The position numbers were made by a program, and so were the translations under genes. From assembly GCF_010092985.1 (NCBI RefSeq), contig NZ_CP048106.1, positions 2,666,001 to 2,730,000 of the forward strand: DNA of 64,000 nucleotides, written 5' to 3'. This DNA comes from Pontibacter pudoricolor. Its GTDB lineage: Bacteria > Bacteroidota > Bacteroidia > Cytophagales > Hymenobacteraceae. Of the stretch, positions 44,479 to 53,003 are shown piece after piece. The notes under the pieces were generated by a model. It was not told where the DNA came from and searched no databases. It saw only the letters and a program-made list of their open reading frames with translations. Every line of letters starts with the position of its first letter. Position 1 is the stretch's first letter.

Positions 44479-45558
44479 CTATAGTTTGCTCATACGGCTG
44501 CGAAGCAGAAAATCAGCGAGTACCAGCGCAGCCATGGCATCAACTATAGGTACAGCACGTGGCAGTACGCAAGGGTCGTGACGGCCTTTGCCTTGCAGGG
44601 TTATCGCTTCGCCGGCATCATTTATAGTTTGCTGGGGCTGCAGTATAGTTGCGACAGGCTTAAAGGCTACATTAAAGTAAATATCCTGCCCGTTGCTGAT
44701 GCCGCCCTGTATGCCTCCGGAGTGATTGGTTCTGGTTTTTACGGCGCCTTGTTCATCAGTATAGAACTGGTCGTTGTGCTCGGAGCCGTGCAGCTTTACG
44801 CCTTCAAAACCACTGCCGTACTCAAAACCTTTTACTGCATTTATACTTAGCATGGCTTTGCCCAACTCGGCATGCAATTTGTCGAAAACAGGCTCTCCTA
44901 AACCGGCAGGCACACCTTGTATAACGCAGCTTACTACACCGCCAATCGTATCTAAACTGTCGCGGGCTTCTTCAATTACGCCGATCATACGTGCTGCAAT
45001 GGCACCATCCGGGCAACGCACTTTATTCGAATCTGTCTTACTGAAATCGAGTTTAGAATAATGCTTGCGCAATTTTACACTCCCCACCTGCGATACATAA
45101 CCGTTTATAGTTATGCCATGCTGCTTCAGTAACTTGGCTGCTACGGCACCAGCAGCCACGCGCGCCACAGTTTCGCGGGCCGAGCTACGGCCACCTCCCC
45201 GGTAATCGCGGGCGCCGTATTTGGCTGTGTAGGTATAATCGGCGTGCGACGGGCGGAATGCGTGTTCTATGTGGCTGTAATCGTGGCTGTGCTGGTCTTT
45301 GTTGTTTACGACAAGCGCTATAGGTGTTCCGGTAGTTTTCCCCTCAAATATCCCTGAAAGTATCGTTACCTTATCTTCTTCGCTGCGTGGGGTAGTTATA
45401 TCCGACTGGCCGGGGCGACGGCGGTCTAAGGCTAGTTGTATCTCATCAGTACTTATTTCAAGGCCTGCGGGGCAACCATCTATCACAACGCCAATTGCCG
45501 GCCCATGCGACTCGCCAAAGGTTGTTATCCTGAAAAGGGTACCGTATGTATTGCTCAT
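44479..45558 (-). CDS. aroC: Chorismate synthase
   Basis: The 359-residue protein has the N-terminal signature [41 protein letters not shown] and the flavin/substrate-binding [22 protein letters not shown]. The C-terminal [25 protein letters not shown] is also conserved. It converts EPSP to chorismate, the branch point to aromatic amino acids and menaquinone, using reduced FMN. It overlaps the upstream batD-like gene by 4 bases. Confidence 0.97.
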   Translation of the reverse strand: MSNTYGTLFRITTFGESHGPAIGVVIDGCPAGLEISTDEIQLALDRRRPGQSDITTPRSEEDKVTILSGIFEGKTTGTPIALVVNNKDQHSHDYSHIEHAFRPSHADYTYTAKYGARDYRGGGRSSARETVARVAAGAVAAKLLKQHGITINGYVSQVGSVKLRKHYSKLDFSKTDSNKVRCPDGAIAARMIGVIEEARDSLDTIGGVVSCVIQGVPAGLGEPVFDKLHAELGKAMLSINAVKGFEYGSGFEGVKLHGSEHNDQFYTDEQGAVKTRTNHSGGIQGGISNGQDIYFNVAFKPVATILQPQQTINDAGEAITLQGKGRHDPCVLPRAVPIVDAMAALVLADFLLRSRMSKL

Positions 45559-47006
45559 AGCTTTCTGCGTTTAATAAAGATGAAGCCCGAAACCACTAAC
45601 AGCACCACCAGAATTATGTTTGTATAGCGCCTGATCTCATCGAACTGGTGGAGGCTGACGAAGGTGTTGTCTTCGTTTTCGATAATTTTGTAAAAAGAGC
45701 CCAGATCACGGGATAATACCAGGGCATCGGTATCGCGGGTGCCGGTTACCTGTAAAGTTAAGGTTGGCCGGAGCGTATCGTAACGGGCTGTTACCGGATC
45801 GAAGTAGATCCAGTGCATCACCTCTCCTAACCTATAGTTACCCGGCTCGCGCGGCAATACGGTATAGGTGAAGCTTTTAGAACCTATTACACGACCGGCA
45901 CGACGGGTTACATCCTGGCGTACATCGGGCGGGTAAAAATCCAGGCCGGGCTGCGTTTCGGGCACCGGAGGCATAATAGCTGCCAGGTTGCCCTCCCCTT
46001 CTACCCTAAACAGATACGAGATACTTTTATTGACCTGTGCATCTTCCCGGGACAGCTTTTCGGTTAAGCTATAGTTACCAACCGGCACAGCGTCGCGCAA
46101 CGGGTGAGGCGGCAGTTGTTTTACTTTGATTTCGCGTGGGCGTGCAAAGTAGGTTTTGTAGCCCTCCTGGCGTTGGTCATTCAGCAGGTTCGGGTTCTTT
46201 GCAACTTTGTACTTCAGCATTTTAAGCGAGAGTTGCGGAAACCGGATCGGTTGCAGGTTTATCGGGTAAAGCACTGATTCGTATAGTTTAAACCGCAGGT
46301 AGGGCTTGCCTTCCACCAGCACATTCTCCGGTGTTATCTCAGTAAACTCAAACGACTCTTCCCACACATTGGGCTGTTGCAGCTGCTTCAGTATAGCGCT
46401 TATCTGGTTTGTGAAATCATGAAAATCCAGCAGCTGCTGGTCTTCGGCTGCCAGGTAAAAGTATAGGGCCACTGTAAATCCTTCGCCTACATATACCTCA
46501 TCTTTGTTGGTATACAGCGTCAGGAAGGCGTTATCGTCTTTTTCGATGTACTCGGGCTGCACATCTATAGTTGATTCCGGCTCTTTGTCGGCAGCGATCA
46601 GGTCAGGAATGTTGGTACCCGGCGTTGTAGTTGCCGTCATTGGCCTTACAACTATAGTGGTGCCCTGCGATTGCACGGTTTGCCCGTTCACTTTCATACT
46701 GAAAGGCTTTAGCACAAATTCGCCTTCGGCCAGCGGGGCATAGTTCTGGTAAACGGTCAGTATTTTGGTAGTGGTGCCACCGGTAATGATAGTTTCGGTG
46801 GATGAATACTTGGTGCTCTTCTTAAAACCCTCTATTTCCGGAAACGGGCTGTACTCTTTCAGGGCCTGGTCGTGGAGCTGAATGCCAATGGTATAGTACT
46901 GGTTTATGGGCAGCGGGCTTTTACCTAAGGCAATACTGATCTGCTGCGCCAGCAGCGTGCCGTGCAATAATAGCAGAATGAATAAAGTTAGGTAGATAAA
47001 GCGCAT
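45555..47006 (-). CDS. BatD-family membrane protein
   Basis: The 483-residue protein has a signal peptide ([13 protein letters not shown]-type, first 20 residues), a long beta-rich exterior region and a C-terminal membrane helix ([21 protein letters not shown]). The N-terminal [22 protein letters not shown] and the [18 protein letters not shown] region match BatD/oxygen-tolerance proteins of Bacteroidota, which often lie with MoxR and von Willebrand proteins. Those partners are not here, so this is a lone member. It overlaps aroC by 4 bases and is upstream of it in the same transcript. Confidence 0.85.
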   Translation of the reverse strand: MRFIYLTLFILLLLHGTLLAQQISIALGKSPLPINQYYTIGIQLHDQALKEYSPFPEIEGFKKSTKYSSTETIITGGTTTKILTVYQNYAPLAEGEFVLKPFSMKVNGQTVQSQGTTIVVRPMTATTTPGTNIPDLIAADKEPESTIDVQPEYIEKDDNAFLTLYTNKDEVYVGEGFTVALYFYLAAEDQQLLDFHDFTNQISAILKQLQQPNVWEESFEFTEITPENVLVEGKPYLRFKLYESVLYPINLQPIRFPQLSLKMLKYKVAKNPNLLNDQRQEGYKTYFARPREIKVKQLPPHPLRDAVPVGNYSLTEKLSREDAQVNKSISYLFRVEGEGNLAAIMPPVPETQPGLDFYPPDVRQDVTRRAGRVIGSKSFTYTVLPREPGNYRLGEVMHWIYFDPVTARYDTLRPTLTLQVTGTRDTDALVLSRDLGSFYKIIENEDNTFVSLHQFDEIRRYTNIILVVLLVVSGFIFIKRRKL

Positions 47007-47172
47007 CGGAACAAATTTAGCAATTTCTTAACGCAGAACTCTGCAACAAACCGCCAAATTACCTGTTCCCTTTTAAAAGCTGCATTTTAACCAACTTTAC
47101 CTGCTTTTGGCAGCACCTTTACAGCAGGAATGCGTAACTGAAAAAAGAACCTGATTCTATTACTTTACTGAC

Positions 47173-47364
47173 ATGTTGGAATATGTAAAAACCATTTTGC
47201 TGAAGGTTAGCTTTGACAAAATGCTGTTTGAGAAGGAGCTCAGAAAAGCCTTTAAATTTCTGGTTGCAGACGAGTTGCTGCAATTAAAACAATGGTGCTA
47301 CGACCAGTTTTCAAATAAATACCTGTTTATTATTAACCGCGTATTTGCGAAGCTCCAGCCATAG
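47173..47364 (+). CDS. Small conserved-looking protein
   Basis: The 63-residue protein [20 protein letters not shown] continues with an amphipathic helical region and the segment [13 protein letters not shown]. The composition is protein-like, and the gene lies in its own intergenic space. Its 3' end overlaps the convergent queG gene by 32 bases. The function is unknown. Confidence 0.6.
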   Translation: MLEYVKTILLKVSFDKMLFEKELRKAFKFLVADELLQLKQWCYDQFSNKYLFIINRVFAKLQP

Positions 47365-48313
47365 GATCGGGGCAGTTTTCTTCACTTTGCTGCACAAACG
47401 TTATGTTGCGCAACAGACCGTTGTAGCCTGTCCGTTTTACTGCCGATTTTTTAAATAACTGCGAGAAGACTTCGTGTGTCAGCTCCTGCCAATCACTGGT
47501 TTTCAGGCTTTGCAGATCGGGGTGGGGCGCAAAAGCAGGCTCGTTGTGCGGTTTACTGAAACGATTCCAGGGACATACATCCTGGCATATATCGCAACCA
47601 AATATCCAGTTACCAAACTTTCCGTTCATTTCCTGGGGCAGCTGGTCTTTAAGCTCTATCGTATAATATGAAATACATTTGCTGCCATCCACCACATAAG
47701 GCGCAACTATAGCATCGGTCGGGCAGGCATCCAGGCATTTGGTACAACTTCCACAATAATCTTTTATCGGGCCATCATAGTCCAGTTCCAGGTCTATGAT
47801 AAGCTCTGCCACAAAATGAAAACTGCCGGCTTGCGGTGTTATCAGCAGTGTATGCTTCCCTACCCAACCCAATCCGCTTTTCGAGGCCCAGGCTTTATCC
47901 AGTACCGGCGCAGAATCCACGAAGCAACGACCGCCCACTTCACCAATCGTTTCATTTATGTAATCCAGCAGCGTCTTCAGCTTGTCTTTGATCACAAAGT
48001 GATAATCGGTGCCGTAAGCGTATTTCGATATCTTATAAGTATCCTCGTCGGGTTGTTGGTTTTCTTTGGCAGGATAATAATTAAGCAGCAACGACACAAC
48101 AGATTTTGCGCCATCAACTAAAAGACGCGGGTCCAGACGCTTATCGAAATGGTTCTCCATGTAGTGCATCTGGCCATGCATATTCTGCTTCAGCCAGTTC
48201 TCCAGCCGCGGCGCTTCCTCCTCCAGGAAATCAGCTTTCGAGATGCCACAATACATAAAGCCCAGTTCCTGCGCCTTCTGTTTGATAAGATATGTGTGCT
48301 GTGCTTTGTTCAA
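47333..48313 (-). CDS. queG: Epoxyqueuosine reductase
   Basis: The 326-residue protein has two ferredoxin-like cluster motifs, [16 protein letters not shown] and [13 protein letters not shown]. The cobalamin-binding N-terminal region has [23 protein letters not shown], and the catalytic segment contains [28 protein letters not shown]. QueG reduces epoxyqueuosine to queuosine in tRNA anticodons. The C-terminal tail overlaps the small + strand gene at 47173. Confidence 0.96.
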   Translation of the reverse strand: MNKAQHTYLIKQKAQELGFMYCGISKADFLEEEAPRLENWLKQNMHGQMHYMENHFDKRLDPRLLVDGAKSVVSLLLNYYPAKENQQPDEDTYKISKYAYGTDYHFVIKDKLKTLLDYINETIGEVGGRCFVDSAPVLDKAWASKSGLGWVGKHTLLITPQAGSFHFVAELIIDLELDYDGPIKDYCGSCTKCLDACPTDAIVAPYVVDGSKCISYYTIELKDQLPQEMNGKFGNWIFGCDICQDVCPWNRFSKPHNEPAFAPHPDLQSLKTSDWQELTHEVFSQLFKKSAVKRTGYNGLLRNITFVQQSEENCPDPMAGASQIRG

Positions 48314-48857
48314 GTTATAGATTAGCCGACTTATAGTTGAGCGGCTATAGTTCTAAAAGAACAAAGTTAGGGAGAAAAAAATCCTACCAGTGATTAAAAG
48401 GGATTAAAGTGATTTAATATGATTACGGAACAGACCTTTCCACATTTATCAGACCAGTGAGCTTTTTACTAACTATAGCCTAGTAAGTAACTATACTTAC
48501 TGCTAAGTCTGATGAACCTGTCATTTCGACGCAAGGAGAAATCTGAAATTAAGTTTAGCAAAACACACCCCCGCCCTTAAGAGGGAAATTTTCCTAAAGT
48601 TTAAAACAAACGCTGTTTCGGACATCCGTGTCCGAAAGCACTCTGCCAGGGACTTCCTAATCCCTGTAGATTAGCTCTACATTTATGCGGACATGGTGTC
48701 CGTAGCAGATAAAGTTTCGGACACGGATGTCCGAAACAGCACAAGTTAGGAAATCATTTAAATCAAATTAACGCCCCATTAATCCCGGTTCAGGCAAACA
48801 AAAAAGAGCAGACCCAAATGGCCTGCTCTTTTCTTTTATACTATAAACTATAGTTAG
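48314..48857. repeat. Intergenic region with composite hairpin repeat (family A, copy 2)
   Basis: The block at 48616-48748 is homologous to 16977-17104, with the same order of four hairpins and the shared spacer AAAGCACTCTGCCAGGGAC. A segment near 48518-48545 (GTCATTTCGACGCAAGGAGAAATC) is a common intergenic repeat type, and ACCCCCGCCCTTAAGAGGGAAATTTTCC near 48569-48597 resembles the CCCCTCC palindromes. No gene is seen. Confidence 0.7.
48804..48830 (-). terminator. Terminator after ruvB
   Basis: AAGAGCAG pairs with CTGCTCTT across an 11-base loop. On the minus strand it is followed by a T run. It lies 27 bases after the ruvB stop. Confidence 0.8.
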
Positions 48858-49904
48858 TTACTCTGCCTGATCAAACAAGCCGCCTGAAGCCTGAGCATGT
48901 TGCGGCGGAATTTTACCTAAGTGCTTGTAAGCAGCTTCGGTAGCTTCGCGACCGCGGGCGGTACGCTTAATGTAACCCTCCTGGATCAGGAACGGCTCGT
49001 ACACTTCTTCAATCGTTTCGGCCTCTTCGCCGCAGGCGGTAGCTATAGTTGAGATACCAACCGGACCACCTTTATACTTATCGATGATGCAGGAAAGGAT
49101 GCGTTTGTCCATATCATCCAGACCATTGTGGTCTACATCCAGCGCGTGAAGTGCAAACTTAGCGATTTCCACATCTATAGTACCGTCGCCTTTTACCTGG
49201 GCAAAGTCACGGGTACGGCGTAGGAGGTTGTTAGCAATACGTGGCGTACCACGGCTACGGCGGGCAATCTCGAAAGCAGCATCGGCATGTATTGGCGCAC
49301 CAAGTAATGCAGATGAACGCTTAACTATCGAAGTTAGCAACTCGGCATCGTAATACTCCAAACGGCTATTGATACTGAAACGGGCACGCAGTGGCGCAGT
49401 CAGCAAACCGGAACGTGTTGTAGCACCGATCAGCGTGAACGGGTTTAAGCTAATTTGTACGGAACGCGCGTTCGGACCGGAATCAAGCATGATATCGATC
49501 TTGTAGTCTTCCATGGCCGAGTACAGGTACTCTTCCACAATCGGGTTCAGACGGTGAATCTCATCGATAAAAAGTACATCGTTCGGGTCGAGGTTGGTAA
49601 GCAGACCCGCTAAATCGCTTGGCTTGTCCAGTACCGGCCCCGATGTCATTTTTATACCTGCATCCAGTTCCGAAGCAATAATGTGCGAAAGCGTGGTTTT
49701 ACCAAGTCCCGGAGGTCCGTGCAGCAACACGTGGTCCAGGGCTTCGCCACGACGGCGGGCTGCCTGAACAAATATTTTCAGGTTCTCGACCACCTTTGCC
49801 TGCCCTGTAAAATCGGCAAAACTAAGCGGACGAAGCGCCTTATCTATATCGCGTTCGGCTGGCGTTAAGTGTTCTTTTTCGCCAGTGAGATAATCTTCTC
49901 TCAT
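48858..49904 (-). CDS. ruvB: Holliday junction DNA helicase RuvB
   Basis: The 348-residue protein has [19 protein letters not shown] at the start, Walker [10 protein letters not shown] (residues 63-71), Walker [13 protein letters not shown], sensor 1 LIGATTRSG and the C-terminal winged helix ([19 protein letters not shown]). It drives branch migration of Holliday junctions with RuvA. It is transcribed alone; ruvA and ruvC are elsewhere. Confidence 0.98.
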   Translation of the reverse strand: MREDYLTGEKEHLTPAERDIDKALRPLSFADFTGQAKVVENLKIFVQAARRRGEALDHVLLHGPPGLGKTTLSHIIASELDAGIKMTSGPVLDKPSDLAGLLTNLDPNDVLFIDEIHRLNPIVEEYLYSAMEDYKIDIMLDSGPNARSVQISLNPFTLIGATTRSGLLTAPLRARFSINSRLEYYDAELLTSIVKRSSALLGAPIHADAAFEIARRSRGTPRIANNLLRRTRDFAQVKGDGTIDVEIAKFALHALDVDHNGLDDMDKRILSCIIDKYKGGPVGISTIATACGEEAETIEEVYEPFLIQEGYIKRTARGREATEAAYKHLGKIPPQHAQASGGLFDQAE

Positions 49905-50116
49905 TCTTCTATTCTCTACTAAAAAAATCAGCTTTTGCTATACCTGAAGATAACAGTTCGGGCGCAGCTTTCGCTCCATTTATAGTTACGAATTTACGTA
50001 ATTTTGCTAATTATTTTATAGTATTTACCCATAATTCTAATATAATTAGCAACAACACAGATTCTTATCAAAAATGAAGCTGTAAACGTACCTTTCAGCA
50101 GCCTAATTTATAGTTC

Positions 50117-50617
50117 ATGCAGCAAAAAATTACCAGTCATGCCTTCTTCAGCCCCGGCGAAGATTGCCTCGAAGCCATCATAACAGCTATTGAGGAGGCG
50201 GAAAAGACCATGAAGATATGTGTGTTTACGATAAGCGACGACCGTATTTCGGAAGCTATAGTTAGGGCACACCAGCGTGGTGTACACATCAGGATTATTA
50301 CAGATAATAACAAACTGCACGATGCCGGCTCAGATATAAGAGAACTGGCAGCCAAAGGCCTGGATGTGCGGATAGATAAAACGCGCAGCCACATGCACCA
50401 TAAATTTGCCATTTTCGATGAAACGCGTGTGCTTACCGGCAGCTATAACTGGACACGCAGCGCCGCCATGTACAACCACGAGAACATATTGGTAACCGAT
50501 AACCTGAGTATTGTGCAGGACTATAGCCGTGAGTTCGACAGGCTCTGGGAAGGTATGATGAAGTACAACCCAGGCGGTAAAAGCAGGCAGGATTTCCGGG
50601 AAGATGAGGAGTATTAG
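50117..50617 (+). CDS. Single-HKD phospholipase D-fold protein
   Basis: The 166-residue protein has one HKD motif: His94, Lys96 and Asp101 in HMHHKFAIFDETRVLTGSYNW. This length and single motif match the bacterial Nuc-like/mitochondrial cardiolipin hydrolase group, which dimerises to form one active site. Substrates may be nucleic acid or phospholipid. No signal peptide is apparent. It is upstream of the DUF559 element with no shared transcript. Confidence 0.88.
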   Translation: MQQKITSHAFFSPGEDCLEAIITAIEEAEKTMKICVFTISDDRISEAIVRAHQRGVHIRIITDNNKLHDAGSDIRELAAKGLDVRIDKTRSHMHHKFAIFDETRVLTGSYNWTRSAAMYNHENILVTDNLSIVQDYSREFDRLWEGMMKYNPGGKSRQDFREDEEY

Positions 50618-50716
50618 TTTGACTTCTATAGTTCGAATAATTTTGGCGCGAGCGTCTTCGCCAGCGACGATCTATAGTTGAATCTCTGCCTATACATTAT
50701 CCGTGGAGTAATATCG

Positions 50717-51177
50717 GGGAACAATTCCCCTCCTCGGAGGGGCTAGGGGTGGGTTTTACTTTTTCGATTTGCCAATACCCATGTTTCAATAGTTCGAAGC
50801 ACATTACTTAACTCTCGCTTTACTTCAGAGTCGTCAAATCTAAGAAACCTAACACCAAGTTTTTCTAAGGCAACCTGCCGCTTCATATCTTCATCAAAAC
50901 TATAGTCGTGGCTGTCGCCATCTATCTCTATTGCAAGCAGTAAATCTTTGCAGTAGAAATCAACTATAAAACTATCAATAGGTTTTTGTCGGTCAAAATC
51001 ATAGCCAAGCAGTTTCCGGTTTTTCAATTCATTCCAAAGCAAAACCTCGGATAATGTGCTGTTTTGCCGTAGTTGTTTTGCTAGTTCTTTCAGATAAGGT
51101 TTATATGGTATGATCTGTTGTTTCATCATTACACGATTTACCCACCCCTAACCCCTCCGAGGAGGGGAATGTTCCCT
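50717..51177. mobile_element. DUF559 nuclease gene flanked by inverted repeats
   Basis: A left repeat at 50717-50754 and a right repeat at 51140-51177 are inverted relative to each other. About 31 of their bases (ATTCCCCTCCTCGGAGGGG, then YTAGGGGTGGGT) align with one mismatch. Each repeat is itself a palindrome around CCCCTCC/GGAGGGG. They enclose only the DUF559 gene. The gene's last codons (ACC CAC CCC TAG) are read from the left repeat. Related palindromes without a gene lie at 22047-22080 and 22229-22267. The unit looks like a gene-bearing member of a dispersed repeat family; mobility is inferred. Confidence 0.6.
50743..51129 (-). CDS. DUF559 (Vsr-like) endonuclease domain protein
   Basis: The 128-residue protein has the DUF559 pattern: SEVLLWNELKNRKLLGYDFDRQ, then FIVDFYC with Asp57 and AIEIDGDSHD with Glu68 and Asp70, a PD-(D/E)xK-like site related to very-short-patch endonucleases and MTES_1575 domains. 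The sequence is complete, so the enzyme may be active. It begins with two ATGs at 51124-51129, just inside the right inverted repeat, and terminates inside the left repeat. The function of the family is not established; it commonly occurs in several copies amid intergenic repeats. Confidence 0.88.
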   Translation of the reverse strand: MMKQQIIPYKPYLKELAKQLRQNSTLSEVLLWNELKNRKLLGYDFDRQKPIDSFIVDFYCKDLLLAIEIDGDSHDYSFDEDMKRQVALEKLGVRFLRFDDSEVKRELSNVLRTIETWVLANRKSKTHP

Positions 51178-51292
51178 ACACGTCTGAAACGGAGACTCCA
51201 ATATAGTTCGACACGAGCGAAGACTCTCGCGCCATGAGTTGAAATCCTGTCAATCCTAAAATCCTGTGAATCCTGATTCAGACAAATAAAAA

Positions 51293-51316
51293 AGGCAGCT
51301 ACTTTCGCAGCTGCCT
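51293..51316 (-). terminator. Terminator after the acyl-CoA dehydrogenase
   Basis: AGGCAGCT pairs with AGCTGCCT across an 8-base loop, with a T run on the minus strand. It lies 48 bases after the dehydrogenase stop. Confidence 0.82.
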
Positions 51317-51363
51317 TCTATTTCAGAGCCTTACCCTGTTTTTAGGGAAGGGCTGGGAGGGGC

Positions 51364-52542
51364 TTATTTAAACGCCTGGATACCAGTTATGTCAGCACCG
51401 GTTATCAGTAAGTGAATGTCGTGTGTTCCTTCGTAAGTAATTACTGATTCGAGGTTCATCATGTGGCGCATGATCGGGTACTCACCCGTAATGCCCATGC
51501 CGCCGTGTATCTGGCGTGCTTCGCGGGCAATGTGCAGGGCCATGTCCACGCTGTTGCGCTTTGCCATCGAAATCTGCTGCGTTGTGGCTTTGCCTTCGTT
51601 CATCAGGGTTCCTAAACGCCACACCATTAGCTGGGCTTTCGTAATCTCGGTCAGCATCTCGGCCAGCTTCTTCTGTGTTAACTGGAAACCGCCAATTGGC
51701 TTATCGAACTGAACACGCTCTTTGCTATATTTCAGCGCAGACTCATAACAATCAATAGCAGCACCAAGGGCTCCCCACGAAATACCATAACGGGCAGAAT
51801 CAAGGCAACCAAGTGGGCCTTTCAAACCATCAATGTTAGGCAGCAGGTTCTCTTTCGGCACTTTCACGTTATCAAACACCAGTTCGCCGGTGCAGCTGGC
51901 GCGCAGGCTCCATTTGTTGTGGATTTCAGGTGTTGTAAAGCCTTCCATGCCACGCTCCACTATAAGCCCTTTAATACGGCCTTCTTCGTTCTTAGCCCAA
52001 ACTACAGCTACCTGGCACTCCGGTGAGTTGGATATCCACATTTTAGAACCGTTGAGCAGATAATGATCGCCCATGTCTTTGATGTTTGTTACCATGCCGC
52101 CCGGGTTGGAGCCAAAATCAGGCTCCGTTAAACCGAAACAGCCCAGCCACTCGCCACTCGCCAGCTTTGGCAGGTATTTTTTGCGCTGCTCCTCCGAGCC
52201 ATATTTATAGATCGGGTACATCACCAGCGAGCCCTGTACCGAAGCCGTAGAGCGCATGCCAGAATCGCCACGCTCGATCTCCTGCATAATAATGCCATAG
52301 CTGATATAATCGAGGCCGCCACCACCATACTCAGTTGGTATAGTTGGACCAAATGCTCCTACATCTCCAAACTTTTTCACGATCTCCGATGGGAAATGCG
52401 CATCCTGTGCCCACTTTTCGATGTTCGGTGAGATCTCGCGCTTCACAAAGTCGCGCATGGTCTGGCGGATGAGTAAATGCTCTTCTGTGAGTAAATCGTC
52501 GATGTTATAGTAGTCAGGCGCACCTGCTGGTTCGTAAGCCAT
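51364..52542 (-). CDS. Acyl-CoA dehydrogenase (glutaryl-CoA-dehydrogenase-like)
   Basis: The 392-residue protein has the FAD-binding segment GCFGLTEPDFGSNPGGM, the KMWISNSPECQVAVVWAK signature and the catalytic-Glu region YEGTHDIHLLITGADITG near the C-terminus, where Glu precedes Gly-Thr as in GCDH. RQIHGGMGITGEYPIMRHM is also conserved. It oxidises an acyl-CoA, probably glutaryl-CoA in lysine or tryptophan breakdown, passing electrons to ETF. It is transcribed alone. Confidence 0.95.
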   Translation of the reverse strand: MAYEPAGAPDYYNIDDLLTEEHLLIRQTMRDFVKREISPNIEKWAQDAHFPSEIVKKFGDVGAFGPTIPTEYGGGGLDYISYGIIMQEIERGDSGMRSTASVQGSLVMYPIYKYGSEEQRKKYLPKLASGEWLGCFGLTEPDFGSNPGGMVTNIKDMGDHYLLNGSKMWISNSPECQVAVVWAKNEEGRIKGLIVERGMEGFTTPEIHNKWSLRASCTGELVFDNVKVPKENLLPNIDGLKGPLGCLDSARYGISWGALGAAIDCYESALKYSKERVQFDKPIGGFQLTQKKLAEMLTEITKAQLMVWRLGTLMNEGKATTQQISMAKRNSVDMALHIAREARQIHGGMGITGEYPIMRHMMNLESVITYEGTHDIHLLITGADITGIQAFK

Positions 52543-52950
52543 AGTTCTGTTTTAAAGGTTTTTGAGAAGGGTAATACGCAAAGTTAAAATTTTAACTATA
52601 ATCCAAACTAGGATTTTCAGGATTAATGGATTTTGGGATTGTAGAGACGCAATACCTTGCGTCTCAGCTATGGAACTATAGGTCTGAACCGGGATTAATG
52701 GGGATTGAATGGATTAGCAGGATCAGGCTGAGTAGGGTAACCTGAACCTGCTTAACGCAAGCTTGCGCCAATATTTGAACACTGGTGTACTGTGAGAACG
52801 AATATCCAGACACGCCTGGCTATAGTTGCAAAAGAAAGTAAATACCAGTTTATGCCTGCAGTTTTATAGCGGAGACGCAAAATATTGCATCTCTACAACC
52901 AGCTAATCCTAGAAATCCCGGCTCAGACAAAATCCCTTTAATCACTAACA
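52543..52950. repeat. Intergenic region with composite element (family B, copy 3)
   Basis: GTAGAGACGCAATACCTTGCGTCTC at about 52640-52664 and the inverted relative GGAGACGCAAAATATTGCATCTCTAC at about 52870-52895 bound a segment with CACGCCTGGCTATAGTTGCAAAAG and CCAGTTTATGCCTGCAGTTTTATAGC. The left part shares the extension AGCTATGGAACTATAGG with the copy at 40310. No gene is seen. Confidence 0.7.
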
Positions 52951-52954
52951 AAAA

Positions 52955-52978
52955 AGCCCCACCAGTTACGGCAGGGCT
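52955..52978 (-). terminator. Terminator after the TonB receptor
   Basis: On the minus strand AGCCCTGCC pairs with GGTGGGGCT (two wobbles) and is followed by TTTTTT. It lies 26 bases after the stop. Confidence 0.75.
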
Positions 52979-53003
52979 CTTTAGATAACCTATAAACTAT
53001 AGT

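Noticed and set aside
50117-51129. A defence island made of the PLD-fold protein and the DUF559 nuclease
   Set aside because: The two genes are on opposite strands with separate repeat borders and no other defence gene is near.
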